Positions 17,930 to 45,878 of a stretch of 64,000 nucleotides of DNA are shown piece after piece. Where the stretch lies: positions 3,564,752-3,628,751 of the forward strand of contig JAJQOW010000014.1 of the NCBI GenBank assembly GCA_037975125.1, in the 5' to 3' direction. The first letter of the stretch is position 1. The number at the start of each line of letters is the position of its first letter. The translations under genes were made by a program, and so were the position numbers. Under the pieces are notes generated by a model. The model searched no databases and was not told where the DNA came from. It worked only from the letters and a program-made list of their open reading frames with translations. This DNA is from Latrodectus hesperus. Lineage: Eukaryota > Arthropoda > Arachnida > Araneae > Theridiidae.

Positions 17930-18052
17930 TGAACTTGCGGCAGAGCAGGCAAGCAACGACCAGATGCTATCCAAATCAGGAGTATTATTAAGTGATGTAA
18001 ACTTATTACAAGAAAAAATAACTGTCAAAAATGATTCTCTTATGTTATTATG
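17930..18052 (+). pseudogene. Possible Ty3/Gypsy pol scrap
   Basis: One frame reads IELAAEQASNDQML, then SGVLLSDVNLLQEKI, and stops at a TGA near 18050. The ELA..Q..D..L....G pattern recalls the linker between RNase H and the integrase zinc finger in Ty3/Gypsy polyproteins. About 40 codons remain and no LTR is seen nearby. The call rests on pattern resemblance alone. Confidence 0.3.
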
Positions 18053-18189
18053 AAATTTTTAGACGCTGTTTCGTTAAATAATTCAAATTTCCAATCCCTG
18101 AATGAAAGGTAGTAGGTTGCTATTTTCTTTTATCATAGTTCACATATGTATCATCCGAGATTTAAAAACAAGTTTGCTAAAGCAGAAAA

Positions 18190-20902
<2,713 letters not shown>

Positions 20903-21302
20903 CAGGAAGCGATAGTGCTGTGGTAGCCTAGGGGTTAGAACATCGGCCATTCCCTTAGGAATGGCGAGGTTCGAATCCCAATGCCACTAAAGACCCAACG
21001 ACTACATGCGATATATTTATTCATTAAATCTGTGGAATCGGAAGTCCTGTTATGGGTCGTTGAGCAGTTACCATGGGTGCAATGGTCTGGAGAAAATTTA
21101 CTCTCCTTTCAGATCAATGTCAAAATTGAGGAAGTGAATCCTCTGGTGGTGCCATCTATCGGAGAAGATTAGAGCAAAGTCTTATTTTCACCATCGTGAT
21201 GCTCTGGTTAAGCGCACCCAATTGACTTAATTCGCGTAGCCAACGGCATAGCGAGATTGGCTTGTCCAAGTGTCATAAGTAACAGCTACAGCAGGAAGCG
21301 AT
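20903..21302 (+). mobile_element. SINE, family C, full length with exact target-site duplication
   Basis: An 11-bp direct repeat CAGGAAGCGAT at 20903-20913 and 21292-21302 bounds a 378-bp element (20914-21291). The head is tRNA-like, with an A box at 20924-20934 (TAGCCTAGGGG) and a B box at 20968-20978 (GGTTCGAATCC). Between them is a perfect 7-bp stem (CCATTCC/GGAATGG) in the anticodon-arm position. The body is unlike families A and B and ends TGTCATAAGTAACAGCTACAG. The exact duplication suggests a fairly recent insertion. A 5'-truncated inverted copy lies at 34643-34862. Short frames here are SINE sequence. Confidence 0.85.
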
Positions 21303-27829
<6,527 letters not shown>

Positions 27830-28200
27830 AATCAACTGGCAAGACAGTCGGTCTGTAATATTGCTTCCACAAAAGGGTTTTTATACATTTTCCACTGCGA
27901 ATGCAATCATCCAAGAGTCCATAGCGATGATTAACTTACTCCTCTCGGCTCAGGTCAATTTGTAGCTTTTAGGGAAATTAAACTGAAAACGAGTAGTTAC
28001 ATTTTTTTCTCATATTTTATCCATTTCCCATTAGTCCACAGCTTAATTAAGGTTACTAATGAGCTCTTTGGAGGATCAATGCCCAACAAAATAGAATTGC
28101 ATTTGTTTATTTTAATCAGGTTAGTTGAAATAACTTTTTTACCATGTGATTAGGAATTCATTGTGAAAGTGACTAATTACGTGCCTTTAACAATATCACC
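27830..28200. other. Lower-AT block, candidate conserved noncoding element
   Basis: Composition is more balanced than the flanks and there are no repeats and no open frame. Several TAAT/ATTA homeodomain-type cores occur (for example GCTTAATTAAGG near 28040 and TAATTAATC near 27825). It looks like the kind of block that could be an enhancer, but this is not testable from one sequence. Confidence 0.3.
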
Positions 28201-29283
28201 TGAATTTTGCATTTAGATCTTCCATTAAGTAAGATGGGGTATTATAAGTTAAAATTATTCATTTGAAATAAATATGTAGTTTCTTTAATCAATATACAGA
28301 AACGACAGTCATTTATTTATAATAAATGCATTAGTGTAAGATGTACGGTTTCTTTTAAACTATAAAAGATATGTCAATTTTTTCCATATTTGCTTGAACA
28401 AAATTAATATTAATATAAATTACTAGTATTATAATAAATGGAACAAGGCAAATTAATATCAGTTTTGCACTTTGTACTATCAAAGTTGAATCAAAATATG
28501 TTATAGGCATAAAAGTAAAAATACAAATAATCTATTAACAAAAAGTTAAGAAAATAAAATGAAAGACATAAGCACTTTTATAATTTTAAAAATTATTGTA
28601 TTTAATTGATTAAATATATAATTTTTCTATTATAAGTAACTTAATACACTTTCTTGCTTAAAATTGATAAATTTTATATGAATACGGTTTTATCAAAAAC
28701 AAATTATTATGAATATAATTTTGAGTAAATAGAGAGCAATTTTTTATATGGCTTTTGCTTAGAAATATAAACAGGAGAATATATCGAAAACTAATACATT
28801 GAAACGGTAAATTTACTGTTTCATAAAATATTATTAGAATTTGAATTTGTGACGTTGATGCTAAATACTAAACCTTTTTCACGCAGGTTATTTAGAAAGC
28901 TATTTTTTAAAGTAATTGGTATTTTTATGTTCTTTCATTATCATTCAGAATTTAACACAAATTAAAAAAATTAAATGTAGTTTCTACATTTAAAAATCAC
29001 AGCATGGTATAGAATAATTTTAGAAAATATTTTTCATATTATTTTATTTGCTGAACAATTTGCTTTTATTGTACTGTTATAATATTTGAAAGAGATTGAA
29101 GGTAAAACGAAACTCCATAGACAAGTACAATGCTTCTATCCGCTTTAAAAATTTTCAAAAATTCAATATGAGATCTATTTAAATTTGGAGATTATTTTAG
29201 AAGACAATAATTACTATGAAAAAAAAAACGTGCAAAACCCATCCGACATTCAGAAATTAAACACATTAAGAAGGAATTTGTAG
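28201..29283. other. AT-rich filler
   Basis: No gene or element seen. Confidence 0.55.
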
Positions 29284-29600
29284 GCCGAAGAAGCCTAGAT
29301 GTGTCTGGTGGGCGTTCGTTCTTCGAATCCAGACACTATCGAAGATCAGTCATGCTAGCTAATAAGCTAGGCACGTTAAACATGTTATGGTCTCAATATC
29401 TTCTATGTGAAATGGTACCTCTGGGTATGTCAGGCTAATTCTTGGTGTCCTATGCTAATCCTGCTTCTAAATTTCGGAGACATTTGCTTGAGGTTTTGTC
29501 AGTCTTCAACCCTCGTGGTTCTTCGTTCAAATGACGATACATATTACGCTTAACCATAGACGACTCAAGCAACTGAATAGGTTGGACTTCGTTTAGGCTT
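29284..29600 (+). repeat. Possible old tRNA-derived SINE
   Basis: An island of balanced composition about 300 bp long begins GCCGAAGAAGCC. It has a B-box-like TTCTTCGAATCC at 29320-29331, followed by CAGACACTATCGA, reminiscent of the B-box region of SINE C. No clear A box and no target-site duplication is found. It could equally be a unique sequence. Confidence 0.35.
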
Positions 29601-30679
29601 TCCTGCATTAAGAGAATGAATAATTACAGAAAGAAATTGATCGAGAAAAAAATAGCAACCAGGTTTTATAAACGTGATGAATTATTAGCATTACTAATCT
29701 CTTGCTTGATTTTTCAGACAACAGATTTTCGTTTATTTGATTTCGTATCTGATGAAAGAATACTTCTCATTTTAATTTAATTTAAAGATGACATTTCTGG
29801 CTTTAACTTGTTGGAATTAACAATCGCTTATAATAATACAGGATTTTATTACTTCTCTGCAATAACTTTATTTGATCCTTCGTAATCATTCATTTTCGTA
29901 AATGCTTTCATTCATTCAATTGCTATATTTCGTCCAAACGTTGCATGGAAGAAGAATAACATTTTCCTACAAGCGATGTTTTCTCCAGTTTGGAGTCTCT
30001 ATATTATTATTAGTTTCCACTTTCTTAAATAATATCCAAAGAGATTTGATTAATACAAACATTAAATTTTAGTATCATTTACTTCAAATGATATATTTCT
30101 AAACATTTTAAAATCAACTTTTGTATGTTTAACATAATAGCACGTTTTGTATCTTCAGTATTGACGTGTTAATTTAGACTTCTCATGAAAATGGCTCACA
30201 TTTTCTAAATGAATAATATAAGTAAAGTCTTTATATAAACATGTAATTGAAGTATTCCTTTAAATGATATTGTATCTTTACATGATTTGATGTCCCGTAA
30301 GAAATTTTTTCTTTGTGAATTTTTTAATTATCAAGAAATATAATTTAATAAATAGTACAACATATGCATATTAATTATTATACTACACGTAACATATACA
30401 TATCAGTAAAATACAACATATAAAATGCACAGAAACTGATTAAAATCAATAAAAAGGGAGAGTAGTATCAATTAAAAAAAGTAATTCCTATTACAATGTT
30501 ATCGCCTTATAAGCAAAGTGAATCCACAATATACCCAGTAATTCGTTTTGCCACAAATGATAGCAAAACATTCAATAATTGAGAGAAGACTCAAAATAGT
30601 GTGAATAGCCTTCTGAAGACAAGTAATCTATTTCACATTAGTGATAAAGTTATCTTATTTTCATTACACATCTACTGAT
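29601..30679. other. AT-rich filler
   Basis: No gene or element seen. Confidence 0.55.
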
Positions 30680-31560
30680 AAAAATTATTGGGTTACCCTC
30701 CGAAAAAAACATTGCCGTTGTCCACGTATCAAGAAGGGGAAAAAACTCATCTACGTGCATTTGAGCCATTATGCTGCAAACTATGTTGAATAGTAATGGT
30801 CTGGAATAATAAGCGATGGTGCTTCAGTTCATAAAGTTTCACTACTGCTTGGTATAGACACTCACAAATAAGCCTAGAATGGAATTATTGTGAAATTAAC
30901 ATCATAATAACATTCGAAGGCTGCCATTGCTTAAATAAATGAGTAATTATTTAAAAAGCATTATATCATGTTACTCTGAAATTCATGGTTTTATTTCGAC
31001 ACCTTAGTAAATGGTAAAGATCTTAATCGAATGGTGATCTTCTTAATGGATAAAATCTGAAATTCCAATCGTAAAATAATCGTGCTGCTTGATTTAGGAG
31101 CATAAAGAGTATTTTGTACTTGCCCAAAGATATCAACAGAAGTAATTCGCAGATTTACCAGAGCAACCCTGCCCAATCATCGATCTAAGTATGATGTTCA
31201 TAGTTTGTTATAATTTGCTCCGTCTTCTGCAGAAGGAAATATATTTTCAGAATATGCCATATTCCTTTCTGAAGCCAGTTTTCCATACTTATAGAACAGT
31301 GGAGTATGTAGATGACTTTTGATATTGTTAGTTCAACGACATACCTGCACTTCTCTGTATGATCATCATATGCTAATGTACGTATCTGTCTTCTGGAGGT
31401 GCTTCGGTCATTAGCGTACTTGAGTGCTCAACATTGAATATTTTGCAAAGAACGCACGAACAATTTTCAACAAAGATTTTGCTGAATAACGTACAGAATA
31501 ACTGCAATCCCTAACATTAAATCTTTAATTATAAATCTCCACTTTTGTCTCAGAAAGAAG
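30680..31560. other. Lower-AT block of unknown origin, possibly a decayed retroelement
   Basis: About 880 bp of more even composition. On the minus strand 30991-31176 reads VDIFGQVQNTLYAPKSSST, which faintly recalls the region before the integrase in copia-type polyproteins (a 'vLYaP' pattern). The frame is short and the flanking frames are closed. No LTRs or inverted repeats were found. Identity is open. Confidence 0.3.
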
Positions 31561-31851
31561 CGTATTTTGCATGATTTGCGTATCTTAATGCACTCTTTTT
31601 ACCCAGTAATTTACATATTTTTTTTAATTAAGTGCTCATGGCGTTGATTGCATTATCTTTTATTGTGTATATACAAAGGGGTTACTTAGTTACATTCAAA
31701 TTGTTATTTTACCATTGAAACTTTATTCAAATAAATTTTTCGTTACCTGTTAGTCAATATTTCGTTATATGCAAAACGCCCTGCATGCAATAATAATATC
31801 TGAAGGAAATATAACTAAATTTTATAATTAGATTAAATTAAAATATAAATA

Positions 31852-31854
<3 letters not shown>
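31561..31854. other. AT-rich filler
   Basis: Nothing recognisable. Confidence 0.5.

Positions 31855-31901
<47 letters not shown>
31855..31901. repeat. (TA)n microsatellite, about 47 bp
   Basis: Uninterrupted run, the shortest of the long arrays. Confidence 0.95.
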
Positions 31902-34264
<2,363 letters not shown>

Positions 34265-34282
34265 TATATATATATATATATA
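34265..34282. repeat. Short (TA)9 at the 3' end of the Helitron
   Basis: Begins directly after CTTG, giving the T expected 3' of a Helitron. Confidence 0.9.
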
Positions 34283-34642
34283 AACTATTTTATTAAAACA
34301 AGTAGACAAATATAAAAAAAATTATATTTGCACTTTTATTAAAGAAAGAAAAATATAGGAATATAATGTATGAATCTACTACTGTTTATTTTAAACTATG
34401 AAATACTATTGTTCCGTTTTTTAAATGATTTTATTGAGTTAAATTAAAATGATTTATACATGAAGATCTTAGTGTACTTCAAGATAGGCAAATTTAAAAC
34501 TATTTACCTATAAATAATAATAAAACTTATTTACCTACTATTACTTATTTAACTTGCTTAATACTTTTTTAACTATAAACTTATTTACCTATAAATAATT
34601 AATAAACATAAAACTGAATTTGAGATTAGTATTAAAATAAAT
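34283..34642. other. AT-rich filler with a small repeated motif
   Basis: TTATTTACCTATAAATAAT or close variants recur near 34500 and 34580, with a shorter TTATTTACCTA near 34528. No gene. Confidence 0.5.
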
Positions 34643-34862
34643 AGTTGTTGTTATTACTTATGACACTTGGACAAGCCATGTTCGATATGCGGTTACGAAT
34701 TTAGAAATTTACTGGCATTGCAAATTTAAGTCAGTGAGGTGTCTCTTTCATTTAACCAGAGCATCATAAGGTGAAAGTATGACTTTGTTCAAAACTCCTC
34801 CTATAGAGGGCACCACCAAGGGATCTACTCTCTTAATTTTGATATTGATTTGAGGGGAGAAG
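34643..34862 (-). mobile_element. SINE, family C, 5'-truncated copy
   Basis: On the minus strand this matches the 3' half of the SINE at 20914-21291: AGATCAATGTCAAAATTGAG versus AAATCAATATCAAAATTAAG, then GGTGGTGCC, GATGCTCTGGTTAA and TGGCTTGTCCAAGTGTCATA. It ends in an AACAACAAC-type tail (34643-34653). The tRNA-like head is missing. It is more diverged than expected for a recent copy. Confidence 0.8.
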
Positions 34863-35879
34863 GAGGAAAAAATAAATAGTTATAAATATATATATAATTT
34901 TTAAATATAAATAACATTGTCTTCAAAATACTATTTGTAATTCCTTGTTGTACTAGTTTCAAACATATAAAGATAAATGAATGATTATTTTTAAAACAAA
35001 TGAAAGAAATTCTCTTACAATTATTTAAATGAGAAATTTGTTGGAAATACACTTTTTTAATTCATGAAACTTTTCTAAATGAATCGTTTTAGTTATTTAA
35101 CTGTAAATATCTTTTAAATTATTGAATATTATTTAAGATTCATTTGTGATTTTTAAGCAAATTACTTTAAGAAAAATTATGTAAATAACGTGAATATATT
35201 CGCTTAGTAACTATTAATAATTTTATACCTCACTAATTAAATTTGTTATACATATAGTAAGTTACAATATTTGTGTGAAGCATTTTTAAGCAAACCAACC
35301 TATAATTAATTTATCATTCCAAACTATTATTGAAAAATATTGCAGGTGCACTTAAAAATTCTTAAAATTTAATAATGATATAAAGACTAGGCCTCATGTT
35401 ATTTTCGTAAAACTTATGTGAGACATTTAAAACTGAATGCAATTTGAATTACACTTTATTTTTGTGAAGATAATTTAATTCCTAGTTATTTTAGTTTATA
35501 ATTGCTATTCTGGACCCATAAATACCTATTACTACCTCATATTTATATTTGTTTTAAATATTTTAAATATTTGCTTATTTACTTTATCAATTTAAGAGTA
35601 CTACTAACGGATTTCCAGTCAAAATTATAAAAATGACATTTCAAAAATAAGACAATAAAGATGTTTGAAATGAAAATAAACAGAATTTCAATTCATTTTC
35701 TTTTATGCCTATTCAAAAAACTCTGGGCATATAATTTTAAAATAAAATCATCATAAAATGTAATATGATAGTAATTAGCAACTTTAGATTTATATAAAAT
35801 TATGTTATCAACAATTAAATAATAAATCTGTGATTAGAGAAATATACTGTTCATAAATAGGACTTTTTTGAACACTCCT
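34863..35879. other. AT-rich filler
   Basis: No gene or element seen. Confidence 0.55.
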
Positions 35880-36240
35880 AATATTTATCGATATCTTGCT
35901 TCAACCAGTTTCTGCTTAATATTAATCCGCGTCACTTAAATACCGATCCATCACTTTTAAAAATAAAACGTAAAATCATTTATATGTGTTTGTAGAACCA
36001 AGGCAAACCAAGTTTTTCCTCGGGAAATTAAAATGCACATTTCCGAACGTTGCCTTAAAACATGGTAACTAACATTGTTATTGATTCTCAAACTGAACTC
36101 TCACACCATTAATATTAATGTGGACAGTAAGAGAAGATGGATTACTTCTTCATAGATAACGACACGAAGTAGATTTTGAATTATGATTATTATTGCTTTG
36201 ACAATATTGACTGTATCAGAAAAGGTTTAATTTCGTTAAT
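35880..36240. other. Lower-AT block, candidate conserved noncoding element
   Basis: Balanced, repeat-free block with a perfect 14-bp palindrome CATTAATATTAATG (36107-36120), whose halves are homeodomain-type ATTAAT cores, and ACATTGTTATTG (36072-36083), a good Sox-type site. No frame is open. The regulatory role is inferred from motifs alone. Confidence 0.3.
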
Positions 36241-36340
36241 TTTTGAGCAGTTTTGTTGTAGTGGGTCTAAATGTCTATTACAAATAAATTATGAATAAGT
36301 ATCTACTACCAATTTTACGTGTATTATGAACATGTTAATT

Positions 36341-37057
<717 letters not shown>

Positions 37058-37123
37058 ATGTACAACTTTGTTGCACATGAATGTTTTGCTTTGAAACTAC
37101 TTTGTTGCAAAAAGTTGTACATG
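37058..37123. repeat. Imperfect inverted repeat, about 18-bp arms
   Basis: Arms 37058-37075 (CATGTACAACTTTGTTGCA-like) and 37106-37123 are complementary with one small gap. The motif TTCATGTAC also recurs directly at 37055 and 37133, so this is a local patch of repeated words. Confidence 0.5.
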
Positions 37124-38600
37124 AAGTTAGAATTTCATGTACAGGAGACATTGAAGGACAAACTTACAACTTTGGAGGACAAATACATTGAAGATACAAA
37201 AATATAGAGAGTTATAACCATATCTACAGTTTGATTCAATCTAACTGTCATGAGAAAATCATTATCCAGTGAGAACAATGAATAATTTATTTCAAAGAGT
37301 GAGAAAAGTATCCTTCCTGTGATGATGCGTATGTTTCATGGAAAATTCAGCTGCCGTGATAAACTTTGACAGCAATCAGATGGTGATGTCTCTAAAATTA
37401 AGAATGGGTGTCTCCAAAACAGCATGCTCATCTGCTGGTCATGTGCTTTCTATTCGAGCACCTATACCAAGTGGTTAAATGACGGTGTGATGAGAAGCAT
37501 GAGTATTGGACTTCCATATGTCAACTATACAGGAAGTCAGAATTTGTGCCACTAGGAAAAAGAAGATCACTTACCAACTGTAGCTAGTTGGTGACCGAAT
37601 ACAATCTGCATTTTAATAGAATTTTTTCTAAGCCCAAGAATAACTGATATTCATCACTGTATCGTGTCCATAATTATGTGTGGACATTCAACACTGTGAT
37701 GATTTCTACTCGTCTCATTATCATTCATCCACTGGGCATATATATACTCACTATGAGAAAGTTTTATAGATACTCATTCTGAGTTTCTGAGCCATCGCAA
37801 TCCACCTTTTGTCCAAAAAGCATCCTTTCCACAGAAACACCCACATATAATCATAAAAGTAATAATTTAGGGTGTTTGAAATACATTATATATCCTTCTC
37901 TCTGGATGATATACCTTCCATGACATCTGATGTGTTCGGTGTCAAATTGTGGATATAACCGTAACATTTTGACTCGTTATTTCAGGCAGTATCGTCAGGC
38001 ACCGATATTACATAAACATAGGAAAGCCTGGGCTGATATGACACTTCACATGATAGAAAAACAGAAGGACCTTATAAGGCGACAACACAGAATATACTGT
38101 AGAATACCACAAAAAGTTTAATAAATGATATACAAACAACTCTGGAGTTTTACAAATGTACTACTATTGATATGAATGATTTCACGACACTCATGTGATT
38201 TATGTGTGCAGTTTGATAAATACACGTAATGACATGGATTGATGAATAGTTGTTATTTGACTAATCGTACAAGTAACAATATGATTAATTTCACCAGATA
38301 CATTTCAGAATTGACTTCAGTATCTCTCATAATGCTCTTCATACATCCGAGAAGTAAAGTATTATAGTGGAGTTAGTAAGATTTAAAATCCGATTAAACT
38401 TTTCATGAGAATACCTTAAGCACCATAGAAGTTAAGTGTGATTATGTTGTGAGCATTTGAGTCCTGTGTAGGTTGTTTAAAGCAGTTTGTTGAGTTTATT
38501 GAAAACTTCTTATGCGAAAATATTGTTCCGTCATTTAACATATCAAATCTGGAAACTGCCTAATTGGTCACACTTTGGCGTAAAAACATTGAATTCTCTG
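37124..38600. other. Lower-AT block of unknown origin
   Basis: About 1.4 kb of fairly even composition, unlike the flanks. On the plus strand 37930-38121 gives a 63-codon frame whose second half reads YRQAPILHKHRKAWADM and EKQKDLIRRQHRIYC, more protein-like than the background, preceded by TTTCAG. I do not recognise it. The rest has no open frame. It may be a fossil mobile element. Confidence 0.3.
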
Positions 38601-38639
38601 AAGATGAAAGGGATGTATGCAATACATCCCTTTCATCTT
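38601..38639. repeat. Perfect hairpin, 18-bp arms, 3-nt loop
   Basis: Arms 38601-38618 and 38622-38639 are perfectly complementary around a GCA loop. The near-palindrome extends further with small gaps (CTCT on the left, AGAG on the right). The arms are not simple AT repeats. Confidence 0.9.
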
Positions 38640-40024
38640 TAAAGAGACATTGAGCGATGAACAATTCAATCAAATTTATTAAGACCATCCCGTGGTAACG
38701 GCTAGTACTCATATAATGGAAACTACTGTACATATCATTCAACAAACGTTCTTCAAGTATAGGTGCATATTCTATTCATAGTTTCCAAGTATCTTGCAAC
38801 ATAATTGTGAATAGTTTGTCTTCCGTAAGATGTTGGTGTACTTGTGTGAGTAAAATGATCCATGAGTCTAACACCCAATTTGATTATAGAAAGCCACGGC
38901 TGATAAATTTGAGAACACATTTATACCATACAGCTCAAACAATAAATTTCCTATGAAACAATAATTTTTAATAATGTTCTCTAAATTTCTTTCAAGTTTG
39001 TGAATGAACTTATGAGAAACCCACGACAGTTAAATTTTTGTTCAAATGTACATGATTCTGTTATCGTTAATGATAAATTTCACAATTGATTTTTTAGATG
39101 TGTTTAGTTCTATATTTAATTCTGTTGTTGCTATTGTTTTTCCCTGTGATATTAATTTTACTTTAATAGAGTGAATATTTATGAAATTATTTTTGATTTC
39201 CTTACAATAAACATAAAATTAATATTCAAAATGAAATTTTAATCCTATGGAAGAAAAGCTCTTATTAATAACGAATAACTAAATTTGGCTTAGAGAGTTA
39301 TATCATCTATACTGTAAATTATTCTATCAATGCTCAAAATAAAATTATGATAAGATTGCAACGAAGATATTACAATGAAATCACAAGAATAGTTATTTAA
39401 AATAAATAACAGTAAATTTGTTTTAAAATCATCATATATTTTGAATAATAATTTAAATTTGTCTTGTGCATTTGAATGCAAAAATAAATTTAATTAATTA
39501 AGAGTTTCCTGTAACCAAATTGTGAATCAACCTTTCGTTTTTTTCGAAATATTAACTAAATTTTAAAATAGTTGAGTACAATTTTGATTTTTAAAAATAC
39601 TGAAAAATAAAAAAAAAACATTCTAATAAAATAAGAGTTTAAAAAGTTAATTATTAAAGTAAAATAAACTTGGAAATGAAAATACTTAAAAATATTTTGA
39701 TACATGGATTGTTTGAAAAAATAATCTTTTATAAATTTATAAATATATTTTTTCCATGAAATACGTATTATATAAAAATAGTTATTTGTTAAAGAATTAT
39801 GATACCTTTTATTTTTAAATCGTGCATGTTTTTGCCAGTTGAATTCAAGATATTTTTTTGCCTTATTATATATATTCTCATTATATTTCCTGTGTAAAAT
39901 GAAGTATACAGTACATTAATGTCTATGTACAGTATAATATAGTCATTAAACATGAAAAACATTATAAAAATGCTTTAAAATTTCAAAAAAATTTTTCATA
40001 AATATTTTATAAATATAATTATTT
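38640..40024. other. Mixed sequence, then AT-rich filler
   Basis: 38640-38950 continues the lower-AT block; the remainder is AT-rich. No gene seen. Confidence 0.5.
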
Positions 40025-40062
40025 ATGAAGAAACTGCAACACATTTTTCGCAGTTTCTTCAT
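40025..40062. repeat. Perfect inverted repeat, 13-bp arms, 12-nt loop
   Basis: ATGAAGAAACTGC at 40025-40037 and its exact complement at 40050-40062. Confidence 0.85.
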
Positions 40063-40959
40063 GAACATCGGTATTTTATTTTAAGTTAATAAATGCATCG
40101 TTGACATTATGATTGCATAATATTTGGTATGTTTATCATAAAATTTACATCTCGATGATTGTAATAAAGGAAATAATTAATATAATTTTAATTTTCTTGT
40201 AAAAACAATGAAAGAAATAATTCTCTCCTTTGTGTTTATTTTACGAAACAGAAATATAATAGAAATATGCAGTTAACATTTCATGAGAATATGCGAAAAT
40301 TACTTAAATTAGTTTGAGTTGCATTATTTATTTTGCTTCTGGTTTAATAATAATAAAATTAAAAATTATTATAAGCATAGATTTTAGTATTATTTTGGTT
40401 TTTTATTTAGCTTTCTACTTCATGTTGTAACACTTTTTGTGATATAAATATATAAAAAAAACAATTTGAGATAATAAACCCAAATTCCCATAATTGATTT
40501 TTGACTTTCAATAAATTATTAATAACTTCCTTGCAGAAGTAAATATTACTTCGCTAAAATACTAATAATTACATAAAATTAAAATATTTTCTTGTTTTTT
40601 TGTGTAGCTTAATTTAAAATTCAAAATATAATCTTACATTTTGAGGTAATTTATATTAATTTCAACTATATTAGTTCTAAAATAATTATCTTCATTTTTA
40701 TTATACCATTATCACACTTTTTCAATAAAAGTGATTAAAGAATAGAAGTTCCATTTTATGCATTATTTTAGAATATCTTAATTATACTGCAATATAATAT
40801 GCCTTTAAGGCAACTTGAATGCGATTAACTACAGTACTGAAAATTATTTACATATTTTTACCTGGTTTAAGCAAATAGAGTAAAGGTAAATGCAATTATG
40901 TACACTATCATAACATTAATTACCGAAAAATTAACGCACTGCGATTAAATCCTACTTTA
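40063..40959. other. AT-rich filler
   Basis: No recognisable feature. Confidence 0.55.
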
Positions 40960-41180
40960 ATTAATTTTCAGTAGCACACGTACCAGCATCTTGTTAATTC
41001 CGTCCCAACTTACGCAGCAGCCGGGCAGTGGATATGTAATCATCACCCAAGCACACGTTTCGTGGAATGTCGATTTATTTACCAGCAATGAGTTTGCTGT
41101 AATACCCTGATTAGAAATCCAATTTCAAGCACCCTAACTTAATCAGTAGAATCTAATAAGAACGCTGCTGTTGAGTTTGA
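40960..41180. other. Lower-AT block, candidate conserved noncoding element
   Basis: The sharpest composition change outside mobile elements: for example ACGCAGCAGCCGGGCAGTGG near 41015 sits in an otherwise very AT-rich region. No open frame and no repeat signature. It might be an exon of a noncoding transcript or an enhancer. Confidence 0.3.
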
Positions 41181-45662
<4,482 letters not shown>

Positions 45663-45878
45663 ATGAACAAAGCACATTTAGTGGCAAAGGAATTGAGAGG
45701 TCTTTTATATGAAATACGTAAGAAATATTTAGGTATCAAAATTGTCCACCATTCAAAAACTTTAGATTTTTCCATACACACAGCAGAGTATTTTATATTT
45801 ATTCGTACATTATTGAGCAGACAATTTTCAGTTACTTGCAATGATGGTGATCTACTATTTCATGGAATGGCATTCTGA
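45663..45878 (+). pseudogene. Unidentified short coding-like frame
   Basis: A 71-codon frame (MNKAHLVAKELRGLLYEIRKK, middle IVHHSKTLDFSIHTAEYF, end CNDGDLLFHGMAF) has a more protein-like composition than the background, and the lower-AT block continues to about 46140 with further short frames (for example KTSDARISRVGKKD). I do not recognise it and see no splice signals that would make it an exon. It may be an old mobile-element or gene fragment. An antisense frame (45653-45841) covers the same bases and is taken as a shadow. Confidence 0.3.

Noticed and set aside
20981..21172. 63-codon plus-strand frame
   Set aside because: Lies inside SINE C, just after the B box.
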